A stretch of DNA of 32,059 nt, from NCBI GenBank assembly GCA_945883285.1, contig CAMCXH010000018.1, positions 1 to 32,059 on the forward strand. Reading direction: 5' to 3'. Positions within the stretch are counted from its first letter, which is position 1. Each line of letters opens with the position of its first letter. Both the position numbers and the translations under genes were made by a program. This DNA comes from Bordetella parapertussis. Lineage in GTDB: Bacteria; Pseudomonadota; Gammaproteobacteria; Burkholderiales; Burkholderiaceae_E. Positions 17,840 to 25,673 of the stretch are shown here, in pieces. The notes under the pieces were generated by a model, which saw nothing but the letters and a program-made list of their open reading frames with translations, was not told where the DNA came from and searched no databases.

Positions 17840-19741
17840 ATGCGTTTACGCCTGCCCGCGCGTCGCTTCGCGCTGAGTGTGAGCATCGTGCCGATGCTTC
17901 ACGCCACGGCCGTCATGGCTCAAGCACAACCCGTCTCATCGCAAAACCCTTCAATTCCTGTGTCGCAGACCGACGCCAACCGGCTCGACCCGGTCACTGT
18001 GACCGCCACTCGCATTCCGTCGCGGGTCAGCGACACCATCGCCGAAACCACGGTCATTGATCGCACCGACATCGACCGTGCCACCGGACGCACGTTCGCC
18101 GAGCTGCTGTCCCGACAACCCGGCATCCAGTTCACCAACACCGGTGGACTCGGCCAGTTTTCATCGGTCTACATTCGCGGCATTCGGGCGCAAAGTACGC
18201 TGTTGCTGGTCGATGGCGTGCCAATGGGCGACGTCGATTTCAATCTGCCGTCGATGTCGAACATTCCGCTCGACGCGATTGATCGGGTCGAGATCGTGCG
18301 CGGACCACTGTCGTCGCTGTATGGCAGTCAGGCGATGGGCGGGGTCATTCAGGTCTTCACCCGCCAGGCACGCGAGGGTTTTTCTCCCAATGCCAGTGCC
18401 ACCATCGGATCGAACCAGTACTACCAGCTCAGCGGGGGCGCGGCTTTCGGTCAGGGACCTTTCAATGGCGCGGTCCAGATCTCGCGGGTCAGTACGAATG
18501 CGTTTTCGGCGACAGCCCCCAACGAACCCTTCGGCTACTACAACCCCGATCGCGACCCGTTCATCCAGAACAGCGGCAACCTGCGACTCGGCTGGCAATT
18601 GAGCAGCGACTGGCGCATCGAGGGTTCGGCGATGCGCTCGCAGGCAACGCGCCATATTGACGACGGGCCTGATGTCGATTCGAAGCAGAAGCTCACCAAC
18701 ACGGTCCAGACGCTGGCGCTGAACGGCAAGCTCGCCGACAACTGGCGCACCCGGCTGAGCGTGGGCTGGTCGTCCGATACGCGCGAGGCGCTGGCCACCG
18801 CGAACCCCTATGAAATTCCTGGAAAGTTCAAAAGCGATCAGCGCCAGTACACCTGGGAGAACACCACACTGACGCCGCTTGGGACGGCGCTGGTACTGCT
18901 CGAGCGCACCACGCAGACCCTGACGCAGCCATTGCCGCTGTACGCCGTCACGCAGCGAAGCATCGACGGACTCGGCGTGGGACTCACCGGAGAAGCCGAG
19001 CGGCACGCCTGGCAGGGTGCGGTACGCCGGGATGTCAATTCGCAATTCGGCGGCCAGACCACCGGCAGTCTCGGCTACGGCTATGCCCTGACGCCCCAAT
19101 GGCGACTCGGCGCGTCCTACGGCACCAGCTTTGTTGCACCCAGCTTTGCCGACCTTTACTACCCGGGCTACAGCAATCCGAACCTCACACCCGAGCAGGG
19201 CAGGAGCGCCGAGGTGAGCATGCGTTGGGCCAGCGGCGGACAAAGCCTGAGGACGGCCTGGGTCGATACCCGAATCCAGAATGCGATCGTGCTGGACGCC
19301 GACTTCCTGCCGGTCAATGTCGGCGCCGCAAAGATCGACGGCCTGGTCATGGCCTGGCAAGGCAACTGGCCGACGGTATTGGCCAGCGCATCCTATGAAA
19401 ACCTGAACCCGCGCAATACGACCAGCGGTGACTCGTACTACGGCAACCAGCTGCCCGGTCGCGCGCGCCAGGCCTTGCGCGGCAGCATCGACTGGATGGT
19501 GAGTGTTTTCAGCATCGGCGGCACGGTGTCAGCCTGGTCGTCGCGCTACAGCGATCTGGCCAACACCTATGAAGTCGGCGGATTCACCACGATCGACCTG
19601 CGTGCCGATTACCCGATCGACAGGTCATGGACGGTCGGTGTCAGGCTCAACAACCTGACCGAGAAGTCCTATCAGACGGCGTATGGCTACAACCAGCCGG
19701 GGCGAGAAGGCTTTATGACCTTGCGCTGGCAGCCGCGCTGA
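17840..19741 (+). CDS. btuB: TonB-dependent cobalamin receptor, BtuB-like
   Basis: A 633-residue outer-membrane receptor. A signal peptide (about residues 1-27, cleaved after AVMAQA) is followed by the TonB box DPVTVTATR (about 50-58). The plug domain includes VYIRGIRAQSTLLLVDGVP and VEIVRGPLSSLYGSQAMGGVI, and a 22-strand barrel follows with the C-terminal block WTVGVRLNNLTEKSYQTAYGYNQPGREGF. The last residues are TLRWQPR, so the barrel does not end in the usual terminal aromatic. Function is assigned from the cobalamin riboswitch in its leader together with BtuB-like plug sequence; uptake of a related corrinoid is possible. No btuCDF or cobalamin-salvage gene follows, and the next gene is on the opposite strand. 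Confidence 0.88.
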   Translation: MRLRLPARRFALSVSIVPMLHATAVMAQAQPVSSQNPSIPVSQTDANRLDPVTVTATRIPSRVSDTIAETTVIDRTDIDRATGRTFAELLSRQPGIQFTNTGGLGQFSSVYIRGIRAQSTLLLVDGVPMGDVDFNLPSMSNIPLDAIDRVEIVRGPLSSLYGSQAMGGVIQVFTRQAREGFSPNASATIGSNQYYQLSGGAAFGQGPFNGAVQISRVSTNAFSATAPNEPFGYYNPDRDPFIQNSGNLRLGWQLSSDWRIEGSAMRSQATRHIDDGPDVDSKQKLTNTVQTLALNGKLADNWRTRLSVGWSSDTREALATANPYEIPGKFKSDQRQYTWENTTLTPLGTALVLLERTTQTLTQPLPLYAVTQRSIDGLGVGLTGEAERHAWQGAVRRDVNSQFGGQTTGSLGYGYALTPQWRLGASYGTSFVAPSFADLYYPGYSNPNLTPEQGRSAEVSMRWASGGQSLRTAWVDTRIQNAIVLDADFLPVNVGAAKIDGLVMAWQGNWPTVLASASYENLNPRNTTSGDSYYGNQLPGRARQALRGSIDWMVSVFSIGGTVSAWSSRYSDLANTYEVGGFTTIDLRADYPIDRSWTVGVRLNNLTEKSYQTAYGYNQPGREGFMTLRWQPR

Positions 19742-19776
19742 CCAGAGGCCCGTGACGTCAGAAGCCCGGGTCCGGG

Positions 19777-20286
19777 TCAGAATTCAATTCTGATCTGGAC
19801 CTTGAAGCCGTCAACGCGGTCGCGGTAGGACATCGGCACGACCGAGAACCACCGCGATGACATCGACCCGGCCGCTGCGCCCAGAAGATTCCAGGCCATG
19901 TCCTTGACCGACGCTGTCGCCCCGGGACGGCCGATGTCATAGATTTCCTTGGCCAAGCCCGGCAACGCGCCGATCAGCGTCCCATAGAGAATCTGGTCGG
20001 TGGTGTCGGCGGACTTGCCGGCCAATGTCGCCCCGAACATACCCAGTTGCGCAGAAACGCCGAAGTGATTGGCCTTGTCCATGCCCACCCAGGCGTCCTG
20101 ACGAACCTCGGCCATCGCGATCGAAAAAGGCCAGAGTGCGACAACGATAAACAGCGCCAGCGTGCGAAAAAACATGCCCTGCGCAGACCGGCCGTCAACC
20201 CGTGAATGTCTGCCCGATGAACGGAATTGACCGACCGTTCGTCGAAAACTTCTTGAAGCGACTTGAAAAACTCTGAGCTTTTTCAT
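19777..20286 (-). CDS. YfiM/DUF2279-like exported protein
   Basis: A 169-residue protein resembling the YfiM/DUF2279 family of small envelope proteins. The conserved pattern is seen as DKANHFGVSAQLG, GALPGLAKEIYD and SVKDMAWNLLGAAAG. A hydrophobic signal segment MFFRTLALFIVVALWPFSIA sits unusually far in (about residues 38-57) if the ATG at 20286 is used. That ATG has a good GAGGA ribosome site. The internal ATG at 20175 would give a standard signal peptide but has poor ribosome-site spacing, so the start is uncertain. Function of the family is unknown. The gene converges on btuB with 35 bp between. Its stop codon is part of TCAGAATT/AATTCTGA, an 8-bp inverted repeat at 19777-19793. Confidence 0.65.
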   Translation of the reverse strand: MKKLRVFQVASRSFRRTVGQFRSSGRHSRVDGRSAQGMFFRTLALFIVVALWPFSIAMAEVRQDAWVGMDKANHFGVSAQLGMFGATLAGKSADTTDQILYGTLIGALPGLAKEIYDIGRPGATASVKDMAWNLLGAAAGSMSSRWFSVVPMSYRDRVDGFKVQIRIEF

Positions 20287-20382
20287 TGCGTTCCTCACGT
20301 GAACGCAACTTTAGCCTCGAAATTTCCAGTTGCCGTGACGAAAGTCGCAAACCGCTCAAATCCCTTAATCGACCGTTCGTCG
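20232..20382. repeat. Pair of 13-bp repeats CGACCGTTCGTCG
   Basis: CGACCGTTCGTCG occurs at 20232-20244 and 20370-20382, 138 bp apart. Each copy is itself a partial palindrome (CGAC...GTCG) and looks like a TetR-type operator. One copy is upstream of the YfiM-like gene; the other is inside its 5' end if the 20286 start is right, or in its leader if 20175 is right. Confidence 0.5.
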
Positions 20383-20449
20383 GCCGGCAGGCGTCTCGCG
20401 GATCAAGTGTCTTGCGCTTGCGACCCCTTCGATAACTTAGGTTGAAAGC

Positions 20450-20487
20450 AACGCAGCCTAAGGCCAGGCAGGACCTCAGGCTGCGTT
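20450..20487. terminator. Long inverted repeat between Hsp20 and YfiM-like genes
   Basis: AACGCAGCCT (20450-20459) and AGGCTGCGTT (20478-20487) form a perfect 10-bp stem with an inner AGG/CCT extension. It lies just beyond the Hsp20 terminator and may act as a second terminator or transcript-stabilising hairpin. The rest of 20287-20449 shows only the 13-bp repeat. Confidence 0.5.
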
Positions 20488-20495
20488 TGCACAGA

Positions 20496-20519
20496 AAAGT
20501 CGCTGCGCGCTGCAGCGAC
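20496..20519 (-). terminator. Rho-independent terminator of the Hsp20 gene
   Basis: On the minus strand GTCGCTGC, a 5-base loop and GCAGCGAC make a perfect 8-bp stem, directly followed by TTTT, ten bases after the Hsp20 stop codon. Confidence 0.75.
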
Positions 20520-20528
20520 GCGCGCGAC

Positions 20529-20969
20529 TTACTGAACCGTCACGCGCTTGGGCCCCGTGCCTGCCTTGCGCGGCAGCGTCAGCTCAAGCACACCATTTTC
20601 GAAGGTCGCACTGGCGCCAGCCTCGTCGACTTCGTCGGCCAGCACCACACTGCGTGCCAGTGCGCCGACATACCGTTCACTGCGCAGGACGCGTTCGCTG
20701 CCGACTGCAGCCTCACCGGGCCTGATGTCGGCACGAATCGTGACGCGCTTGGCGTCGATATCAATGTTGATGGCTTCTTTGGCAACGCCGGGCATATCGG
20801 CACGAAGCAGGTAGCCGCCTTCCTGCTCAATGACATCGATGCGCGGCGCCGCGGTTCGCGCAGGCGCTGTCGTTGCAGTCTCACGGGAAAGCGCAGCATC
20901 AGACAGGATGCTGCGAAACAGCGAAGGAAAAACGTCGGTCAAAGGATCGTAGAAAGAAACACGGGTCAT
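20529..20969 (-). CDS. Small heat shock protein, Hsp20/alpha-crystallin family
   Basis: A 146-residue ATP-independent holdase that binds unfolding proteins in the cytoplasm. The N-terminal arm (MTRVSFYDPLTDVFPSLFR) is Phe-rich. The alpha-crystallin domain runs from about residue 40, with GGYLLRADMPGVAKEAINI, VTIRADI and the closing ATFENGVLELTLPRK, the family's A-x-x-x-n-G-V-L signature. The short C-terminal tail has KRVTVQ, a weak form of the I-x-I motif. The ATG at 20969 has CAGGAG seven bases upstream; the long frame back to 21113 is not protein-like. A sigma-32-like promoter lies upstream and a strong hairpin terminator follows, so it is probably monocistronic and heat-inducible. Confidence 0.93.
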   Translation of the reverse strand: MTRVSFYDPLTDVFPSLFRSILSDAALSRETATTAPARTAAPRIDVIEQEGGYLLRADMPGVAKEAINIDIDAKRVTIRADIRPGEAAVGSERVLRSERYVGALARSVVLADEVDEAGASATFENGVLELTLPRKAGTGPKRVTVQ

Positions 20970-21020
20970 GGCGATGCTCCTGAATGAGTGGGGCAGCAGA
21001 TGTGCTGCCCGTCTCACCGA

Positions 21021-21048
21021 GTTAGGCGCCATGACCCTGAATTTCAAG
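21021..21048 (-). promoter_or_regulatory. Sigma-32 (RpoH)-like promoter of the Hsp20 gene
   Basis: On the minus strand CTTGAAA (21048-21042) exactly matches the heat-shock -35 box. After 13 bases, CGCCTAAC (21028-21021) is a partial match to the CCCCATNT -10 box. The placement, about 50 bases before the ATG, fits. Confidence 0.5.
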
Positions 21049-21115
21049 CGCCCTGGGTGAACTTTGCTCGAATGCGGCGACGCCAGCCGGCGCGCGCAAC
21101 ACCATGCAGACACCG

Positions 21116-21706
21116 TTACAGCAGCGTGCAGGCCTCGTCAAAATCAAACCGGGGCAGCCGCGCCATGACCTTGGCAGGATCACCGTAGCCGATGTTGCAA
21201 AGGAAGTTCGATCTGACTCGTCCGTCCGGAAAAAATTCGGCATCGACCTTGGCATTGTCAAAACCCGACATCGCCCCGACATCAAGGCCCACCGCCCGTG
21301 CTGCCAGCATCAGATAGGCGCCCTGCAGCGAGCCATTGCGAAACGCAAAGCGCTCACGCATCGCCTCCTTGTCGTCGCCATCGAACATCGTCTTCATTGC
21401 GGGCGCATGCGCAAACAATCGCGGCATGTGCTCATGAAAATCGACGTCGTAGGCAACGATTGCCACCACCGGAGCCGACATGGTCTTGTCGACATTGCCG
21501 CCCGACAAGGCTGGCCTCAGCCGCTCACGGGCAGCCGGCGTACGCAAGAACACGAATCTTGCGGGCTGGGAGTTGGCCGACGTGGGCGCCATCTTCAACA
21601 AGTCAAACATCTGTTTGAGTTGATCGTCGCTCACCGGTTTGTCGAGCCAGCCGTTCTGGGTGCGGGCCTGGGTAAACAGAAGCTCAATCGCTTTTGAATC
21701 GATCAT
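21116..21706 (-). CDS. rutE: Nitroreductase-family malonic semialdehyde reductase, RutE-like
   Basis: A 196-residue flavin-dependent nitroreductase-fold protein. ARTQNGWLDKPVSDDQL and LLKMAPTSANSQPARFVF (about residues 14-52) are the RutE/HadB/YdfG-type N-terminal blocks with the FMN-binding Ser/Asn. The C-terminal LDVGAMSGFDNAKVDAEFF and NFLCNIGYGDP match the same subfamily. In the Rut pyrimidine pathway RutE reduces malonic semialdehyde to 3-hydroxypropionate; other family members reduce quinones or nitro compounds. The ATG has GGAG six bases upstream. It lies 9 bp after the NTF2-like gene and is the last gene of the minus-strand cluster. A beta-alanine:pyruvate transaminase in the same cluster makes malonic semialdehyde, which supports the assignment. 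No other rut gene is present. Confidence 0.8.
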   Translation of the reverse strand: MIDSKAIELLFTQARTQNGWLDKPVSDDQLKQMFDLLKMAPTSANSQPARFVFLRTPAARERLRPALSGGNVDKTMSAPVVAIVAYDVDFHEHMPRLFAHAPAMKTMFDGDDKEAMRERFAFRNGSLQGAYLMLAARAVGLDVGAMSGFDNAKVDAEFFPDGRVRSNFLCNIGYGDPAKVMARLPRFDFDEACTLL

Positions 21707-21715
21707 GTCGGCTCC

Positions 21716-22102
21716 TCAGGTCTGCGGCAGAAGGACTGACTGCAGGGCGGCGAGTTGCCAGCCCGACGGGCTTCGGCGCCAGACCTGCAGATAGCGGCTG
21801 ACAAAGGCCTTCGGCGTGCCGCGAACGATCACGTCGATCTGCACGTCGCCATTGCACATCGCCACATCACCAGCGACACGCCACTCACGCTTGAGCGACT
21901 TGAGGACGCGGTAGTCGTACCAGCCGGTGCAGGCACGTTCGATATAGGTATTGCGGTCCTCGAGCGTGGCCGAGGTATGGACGTACTGCAGGTCGGGGGC
22001 CAGGAGGGCCTCGAGGGCGGCGCGGTCCTTGCCGATGGCGGCGGCACAGCGCCGGTCCTCGGCCGCGTCGAGTTCGGCCACGAGGGCCTGGTCATTGCTC
22101 AT
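21716..22102 (-). CDS. NTF2-like / DUF4440-type protein
   Basis: A 128-residue protein of the SnoaL/NTF2-like cone fold. LVAELDAAEDRRCAAAIGKDRAALEALLAPDLQYVHTSA is the typical opening of DUF4440-like domains, and YLQVWRRSPSGWQLAALQSV is the closing strand pair. Such domains bind small hydrophobic ligands or act as isomerases and dehydratases, and no catalytic role can be assigned here. The ATG at 22102 has GGAGA eight bases upstream; the longer frame to 22234 overlaps pcaJ and is rejected. It lies 50 bp after pcaJ and 9 bp before rutE. It might process a product of that pathway. Confidence 0.8.
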   Translation of the reverse strand: MSNDQALVAELDAAEDRRCAAAIGKDRAALEALLAPDLQYVHTSATLEDRNTYIERACTGWYDYRVLKSLKREWRVAGDVAMCNGDVQIDVIVRGTPKAFVSRYLQVWRRSPSGWQLAALQSVLLPQT

Positions 22103-22152
22103 GGATCTGCTCTCCGTTATCAGTGGCCCTGCCGGGCCCTGTTGTTGATGAT

Positions 22153-22812
22153 TCAGCGTTTGCCACCCTCGGCGCGACGCAGAGGCGCGTCGGTGAGATC
22201 GCACAGCGCCTCGAAGGTAAGCCCCGCGACCCATTCGATGACGCTGAGCCCTTCAGGCGTGACATCGATGACCGCGAGGTCGGTGTAGATGCGCCTGACG
22301 CAGCCAATGCCGGTCAGCGGGTAAGTGCACTGGCGCACGATCTTGGGCTCGCCGCTCTTGGTGACATGTTCCATCATCACGAAAGTGCTGCGGGCTCCGA
22401 TCGCCAGATCCATCGCGCCACCGACCGCCGGAATCGCATCGGGCGCACCGGTATGCCAGTTGGCGAGATCGCCGCTTGCCGACACCTGGAAAGCACCAAG
22501 CACACAGATATCGAGATGGCCGCCGCGCATCATGGCAAACGAGTCGGCATGATGGAAATAGGCGCCGCCGGTCAGGAGGGTGACCGGCTGCTTGCCGGCA
22601 TTGATCAGGTCCCAGTCTTCGGCACCGGCGGCGGGCGCCGGGCCCATGCCGAGGATGCCGTTCTCGCTGTGCAGAAAGATCTCGCGATCGGGCGGCAAAT
22701 GATTGCCCACCAGCGTGGGCAGACCAATGCCGAGATTGACATAGGCGCCTTCGGGGATGTCGCGGGCCACCCGCGCAGCCATCGCATCGCGTGAGAGTCG
22801 CTGAACGCTCAT
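22153..22812 (-). CDS. pcaJ: 3-oxoacid (3-oxoadipate-type) CoA-transferase subunit B
   Basis: A 219-residue beta subunit of a family I CoA-transferase. LHSENGILGMGPAP contains the catalytic Glu (S-E-N-G) that forms the thioester. GAYVNLGIGLPTLV, LLTGGAYFHHADSFAMMRGGHLD and YPLTGIGCVRRIYTDLAVIDVTPEGL match PcaJ throughout. PcaIJ moves CoA from succinyl-CoA to 3-oxoadipate in the beta-ketoadipate pathway; the closely related SCOT enzymes use acetoacetate, so the substrate is not fixed by sequence alone. The ATG overlaps the pcaI stop by 4 bp. No other beta-ketoadipate gene is in the window. Confidence 0.92.
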   Translation of the reverse strand: MSVQRLSRDAMAARVARDIPEGAYVNLGIGLPTLVGNHLPPDREIFLHSENGILGMGPAPAAGAEDWDLINAGKQPVTLLTGGAYFHHADSFAMMRGGHLDICVLGAFQVSASGDLANWHTGAPDAIPAVGGAMDLAIGARSTFVMMEHVTKSGEPKIVRQCTYPLTGIGCVRRIYTDLAVIDVTPEGLSVIEWVAGLTFEALCDLTDAPLRRAEGGKR

Positions 22813-23516
22813 CGGGTCGACTCCTGTGAGTGGGCGGGCAAGGCAGGCGCCGACGCGGCTCGTGAGACAACACGATGAACAAAGATGCCCGGTGTCACGA
22901 TGTGCTCGGGATCGAGTGCGCCGAGCGGCACGATTTCATCGACCTGAGCCACGGTACAGGCAGCGGCCATCGCCATGATCGGATTGAAATTGCGCGCCGC
23001 CTTGCGATAGACCAGATTGCCCCAGCGATCACCGCGCTGCGCCTTGATCAGGGCGAAGTCGGCCTTGATCGGATACTCGAGTACATAGTCGCGGCCATTG
23101 ATGTGGCGGGTTTCCTTGCCCTGCGCAAGCTGCGTGCCAAAGCCGGTCGGGGTGAAAAAGCCGCCGATGCCGGCACCGGCTGCGCGGATGCGCTCGGCCA
23201 GATTGCCCTGCGGCACCAGCTCGAGCTCAATCTGGCCGGCGCGATAGAGGCCGTCGAACACTTGGGAGTCGGCCTGGCGCGGAAACGAACAGATGATCCG
23301 GCGGACCCGACCCGCCTTCATCAGGGCAGCCAGACCGGTCTCGCCGTTGCCGGCATTGTTGTTGACGATGGTCAGGTCGCGTGCACCCTGCTCGATCAGG
23401 GCATCGATCAGATCGGCAGGTTGGCCCGCGCCGCCAAATCCGCCAATCAGAACGGTGGCGCCATCGGGTACGCCTGCCACGGCATCGGCGAGCGTGGAGA
23501 CTGTCTTGTCGATCAT
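22809..23516 (-). CDS. pcaI: 3-oxoacid (3-oxoadipate-type) CoA-transferase subunit A
   Basis: A 235-residue alpha subunit, partner of PcaJ. GGFGGAGQPADLIDALIEQGARDLTIV (described in part) is the CoA-binding G-G-F-G region near residues 25-50. TIVNNNAGNGETGLAAL, SFPRQADSQVFD and QGNLAERIRAAGAGIGGFF follow in family order, as does KAARNFNPIMAMAA. The N-N-N-A-G-N-G block and the short length favour PcaI over fused SCOT enzymes. The ATG at 23516 begins MIDKTVSTLADAV; the frame to 23621 overlaps the phosphoesterase gene. It is 11 bp after that gene, and its stop overlaps the pcaJ start, so the subunits are made in equal amounts. Confidence 0.92.
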   Translation of the reverse strand: MIDKTVSTLADAVAGVPDGATVLIGGFGGAGQPADLIDALIEQGARDLTIVNNNAGNGETGLAALMKAGRVRRIICSFPRQADSQVFDGLYRAGQIELELVPQGNLAERIRAAGAGIGGFFTPTGFGTQLAQGKETRHINGRDYVLEYPIKADFALIKAQRGDRWGNLVYRKAARNFNPIMAMAAACTVAQVDEIVPLGALDPEHIVTPGIFVHRVVSRAASAPALPAHSQESTR

Positions 23517-23527
23517 CAGTGGATTCT

Positions 23528-24289
23528 CTATGTGCGATGCATTGGGCCAACCCGACCGGAGAGCCATTGCGCCCAATCGGAAAACCCTTCGCGTGCCGCC
23601 TTGTCGCGAGCAGCATGCCAATCGTAGTCGACCGCAACGAAAGACACCGAGATGGTGTCGCGCCCGATTTCAACCAGCGCATAGCGGGCGTGGTGACTGC
23701 CGTTCTCGTGGCGACGCCCAACCGGGCCCTGCGCATCGAAAAACGCCGGCAAGCCGACGCTGCCGTCGTTGACCGCCATCCGGCCATCGCTGAACTCGAC
23801 CAGACGCGGCAGATGGCTGTGCCCGCCGATGCAGACCCGCGCAGTGACGTCGGCCAGGTCACGCTCGATATCGGCGGCCGGCCGCAGGCGGGCATCGCCA
23901 TGCGGGGCTTCATCAAACAGGTAGTAATTGGCCGATTTCGGCGACCCATGAAAGAGCAGTGCATCGCCGCCGATCGGCAAGGCAGACGGCCAGGTGCGGA
24001 TCCAGTCGAGCACCTCGGCGGAGAGCTCGCCAAGCGCAAACCGGTCGGCATCGACCGGCGGCTCGAGCATGGGGTCGATCAGGGCGGTATCGTGATTGCC
24101 ACGCACATGCACCGCATCGATGCTGCGCAGCAGATCGGCAGTCTGACTCGGCCATAGCGGGCCGGAGAAAGCATCCCCGAGCTGCGCCATAAGGTCGTAA
24201 CCACGCTTGCGGGCATCGGCCAGCACTGCTCTGAGCGCCGGCGCATTGCCATGGATATCGCTGACCGCTGCGATTCGGATCCTTGCCAT
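23528..24289 (-). CDS. Calcineurin-like metallophosphoesterase
   Basis: A 253-residue two-metal phosphoesterase. Motifs appear in order: SDIHGN (residues 10-15), LGD at about 36-38, RGNHD at about 63-67, a FHGSP segment, and GGHSHLP with the final metal ligands. The compact fold and the NDGSVGLPAFF block fit the YfcE/MJ0936-like branch, which hydrolyses phosphodiesters or nucleotides in the cytoplasm. The substrate is unknown. It lies 28 bp after the transaminase and 11 bp before pcaI, co-directional, so it is part of the cluster, but no link to its chemistry is obvious. Confidence 0.87.
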   Translation of the reverse strand: MARIRIAAVSDIHGNAPALRAVLADARKRGYDLMAQLGDAFSGPLWPSQTADLLRSIDAVHVRGNHDTALIDPMLEPPVDADRFALGELSAEVLDWIRTWPSALPIGGDALLFHGSPKSANYYLFDEAPHGDARLRPAADIERDLADVTARVCIGGHSHLPRLVEFSDGRMAVNDGSVGLPAFFDAQGPVGRRHENGSHHARYALVEIGRDTISVSFVAVDYDWHAARDKAAREGFSDWAQWLSGRVGPMHRT

Positions 24290-24317
24290 CCCTGCCCCGG
24301 CGTCGCGATGAGGCCGG

Positions 24318-25673
24318 TCAGTCGAGTGTCGTCAGGACCTGACGCAGGCTGGCCGCGATGTCATCGATCTGGGCCGGCTCGATGATCAGCGGCGGCGACA
24401 GGGCGATGATGTCGCCGGTAATTCGGGTGAGCAGGTCCTGTTCGTGGAAGGCGCGGGTGAAGGCATCGAAGGCCCGGGTGCCCGGAGCGCCGGCACGCGG
24501 CGCCAGCTCAATGGCACCGATCAGACCGATGTTGCGGATATCGACCACATTCGGGCAATCACGCAGACCGTGCATGGCCTGCTCCCACTGCGGCGCAAGC
24601 TCGGCGGCACGGGTCAGCAGCCCCTCGTCACGATAGACATCGAGTGTGGCCAACGCGGCCGCACAGGCCAGCGGATGCGCCGAGTAGGTATAGCCGTGGA
24701 AGAGCTCGATGGTCTTTTCGGGGCCCTGCATGAAGGTCTCGTAGATGCCCTTTCGCGCGGCCACAGCACCCATCGGCACGGTGGCACTTGTCAGGCCCTT
24801 GGCCATGGTCATGAGGTCGGGAATCACGCCGAAATGCTGGGCAGCAAAGGGCGAACCGAGGCGACCGAATCCGGTGATGACTTCATCGAAGATCAGCAGG
24901 ATGCCGTGCTTCGAGGTGATCTCGCGCAGCCTTTGCAGATAGCCGACCGGCGGGATCAGCACCCCGGTGGAGCCGGCCACCGGCTCGACGATGACCGCAG
25001 CCACGGTCGAGGGATCGTGCAACGCGAGGATCTTTTCGAGGTCATCGGCCAGATGCGCGCCCCATTGCGGCTGGCCCTTGGTGAAGGCGTTGTGCTCGAG
25101 GTTGTGGGTATGCGTCAGGTGGTCGACACCAGCAAGCATCGGGCCGAAGTGCTTGCGGTTGCCGGCAATGCCGCCGACCGAAATGCCGCCGAATCCAACG
25201 CCGTGATAGCCGCGCTCACGACCGATCAGGCGGGTGCGTTGCCCTTCGCCGCGCATGCGGTGATAAGCGAGTGCGATCTTGAGTGCCGAATCGACCGCCT
25301 CGGAGCCGGAGTTGCAGAAAAAGACCTGACCGAACTCGGGCGGCAGGATGCCGAGCAGTCGGCTGGACAACTCGAAGGCCAGCGGATGGCCCATCTGGAA
25401 GGTGGGCGCGAAATCGAGCTTGGCAGCCTGCTTCTGGATGGCCTCGACGATCGGCTTGCGGCAGTGGCCGGCGTTGACCGCCCACAGACCTGCTGTGCCA
25501 TCGAGGATGCGCCGGCCTTCGGGGGTGTAGTAATACATGCCCTCGGCGCGTTCGAGCATGCGCGGCGCCGACTTGAATTGCCGGTTGGCGGTAAACGGCA
25601 TCCAGAAGGCATCAAGGTCGCTGCCGACGGCGGCTTGCGGCGAGAGGTCCTGGTGACGGGACATATCGTTCAT
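24318..25673 (-). CDS. bauA: Beta-alanine:pyruvate transaminase (omega-amino acid aminotransferase, class III)
   Basis: A 451-residue PLP enzyme of aminotransferase class III. WMPFTANRQFKSAPRM (about residues 24-39) is the opening block of omega-amino acid:pyruvate transaminases. LWAVNAGHCRKPI, CNSGSEAVDSALK (phosphate cup), GRERGYHGVGFGGIS, IVEPVAGSTGVLIPP and LLIFDEVITGFGR (PLP-ring Asp) follow. The Schiff-base Lys is in TMAKGLTSA, and FHGYTYSAHPLACAA is further on. The reaction is beta-alanine plus pyruvate giving malonic semialdehyde and alanine; related enzymes accept other amines, so specificity is probable rather than certain. The ATG overlaps the AmpG stop by 4 bp; a second ATG at 25664 is possible. 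A RutE-like reductase in the same cluster could remove its product. Confidence 0.85.
   Translation of the reverse strand: MNDMSRHQDLSPQAAVGSDLDAFWMPFTANRQFKSAPRMLERAEGMYYYTPEGRRILDGTAGLWAVNAGHCRKPIVEAIQKQAAKLDFAPTFQMGHPLAFELSSRLLGILPPEFGQVFFCNSGSEAVDSALKIALAYHRMRGEGQRTRLIGRERGYHGVGFGGISVGGIAGNRKHFGPMLAGVDHLTHTHNLEHNAFTKGQPQWGAHLADDLEKILALHDPSTVAAVIVEPVAGSTGVLIPPVGYLQRLREITSKHGILLIFDEVITGFGRLGSPFAAQHFGVIPDLMTMAKGLTSATVPMGAVAARKGIYETFMQGPEKTIELFHGYTYSAHPLACAAALATLDVYRDEGLLTRAAELAPQWEQAMHGLRDCPNVVDIRNIGLIGAIELAPRAGAPGTRAFDAFTRAFHEQDLLTRITGDIIALSPPLIIEPAQIDDIAASLRQVLTTLD

Noticed and set aside
18161-19360. Minus-strand frame of about 400 codons across the receptor gene
   Set aside because: No protein-like motifs, and it is fully contained within the TonB-dependent receptor.
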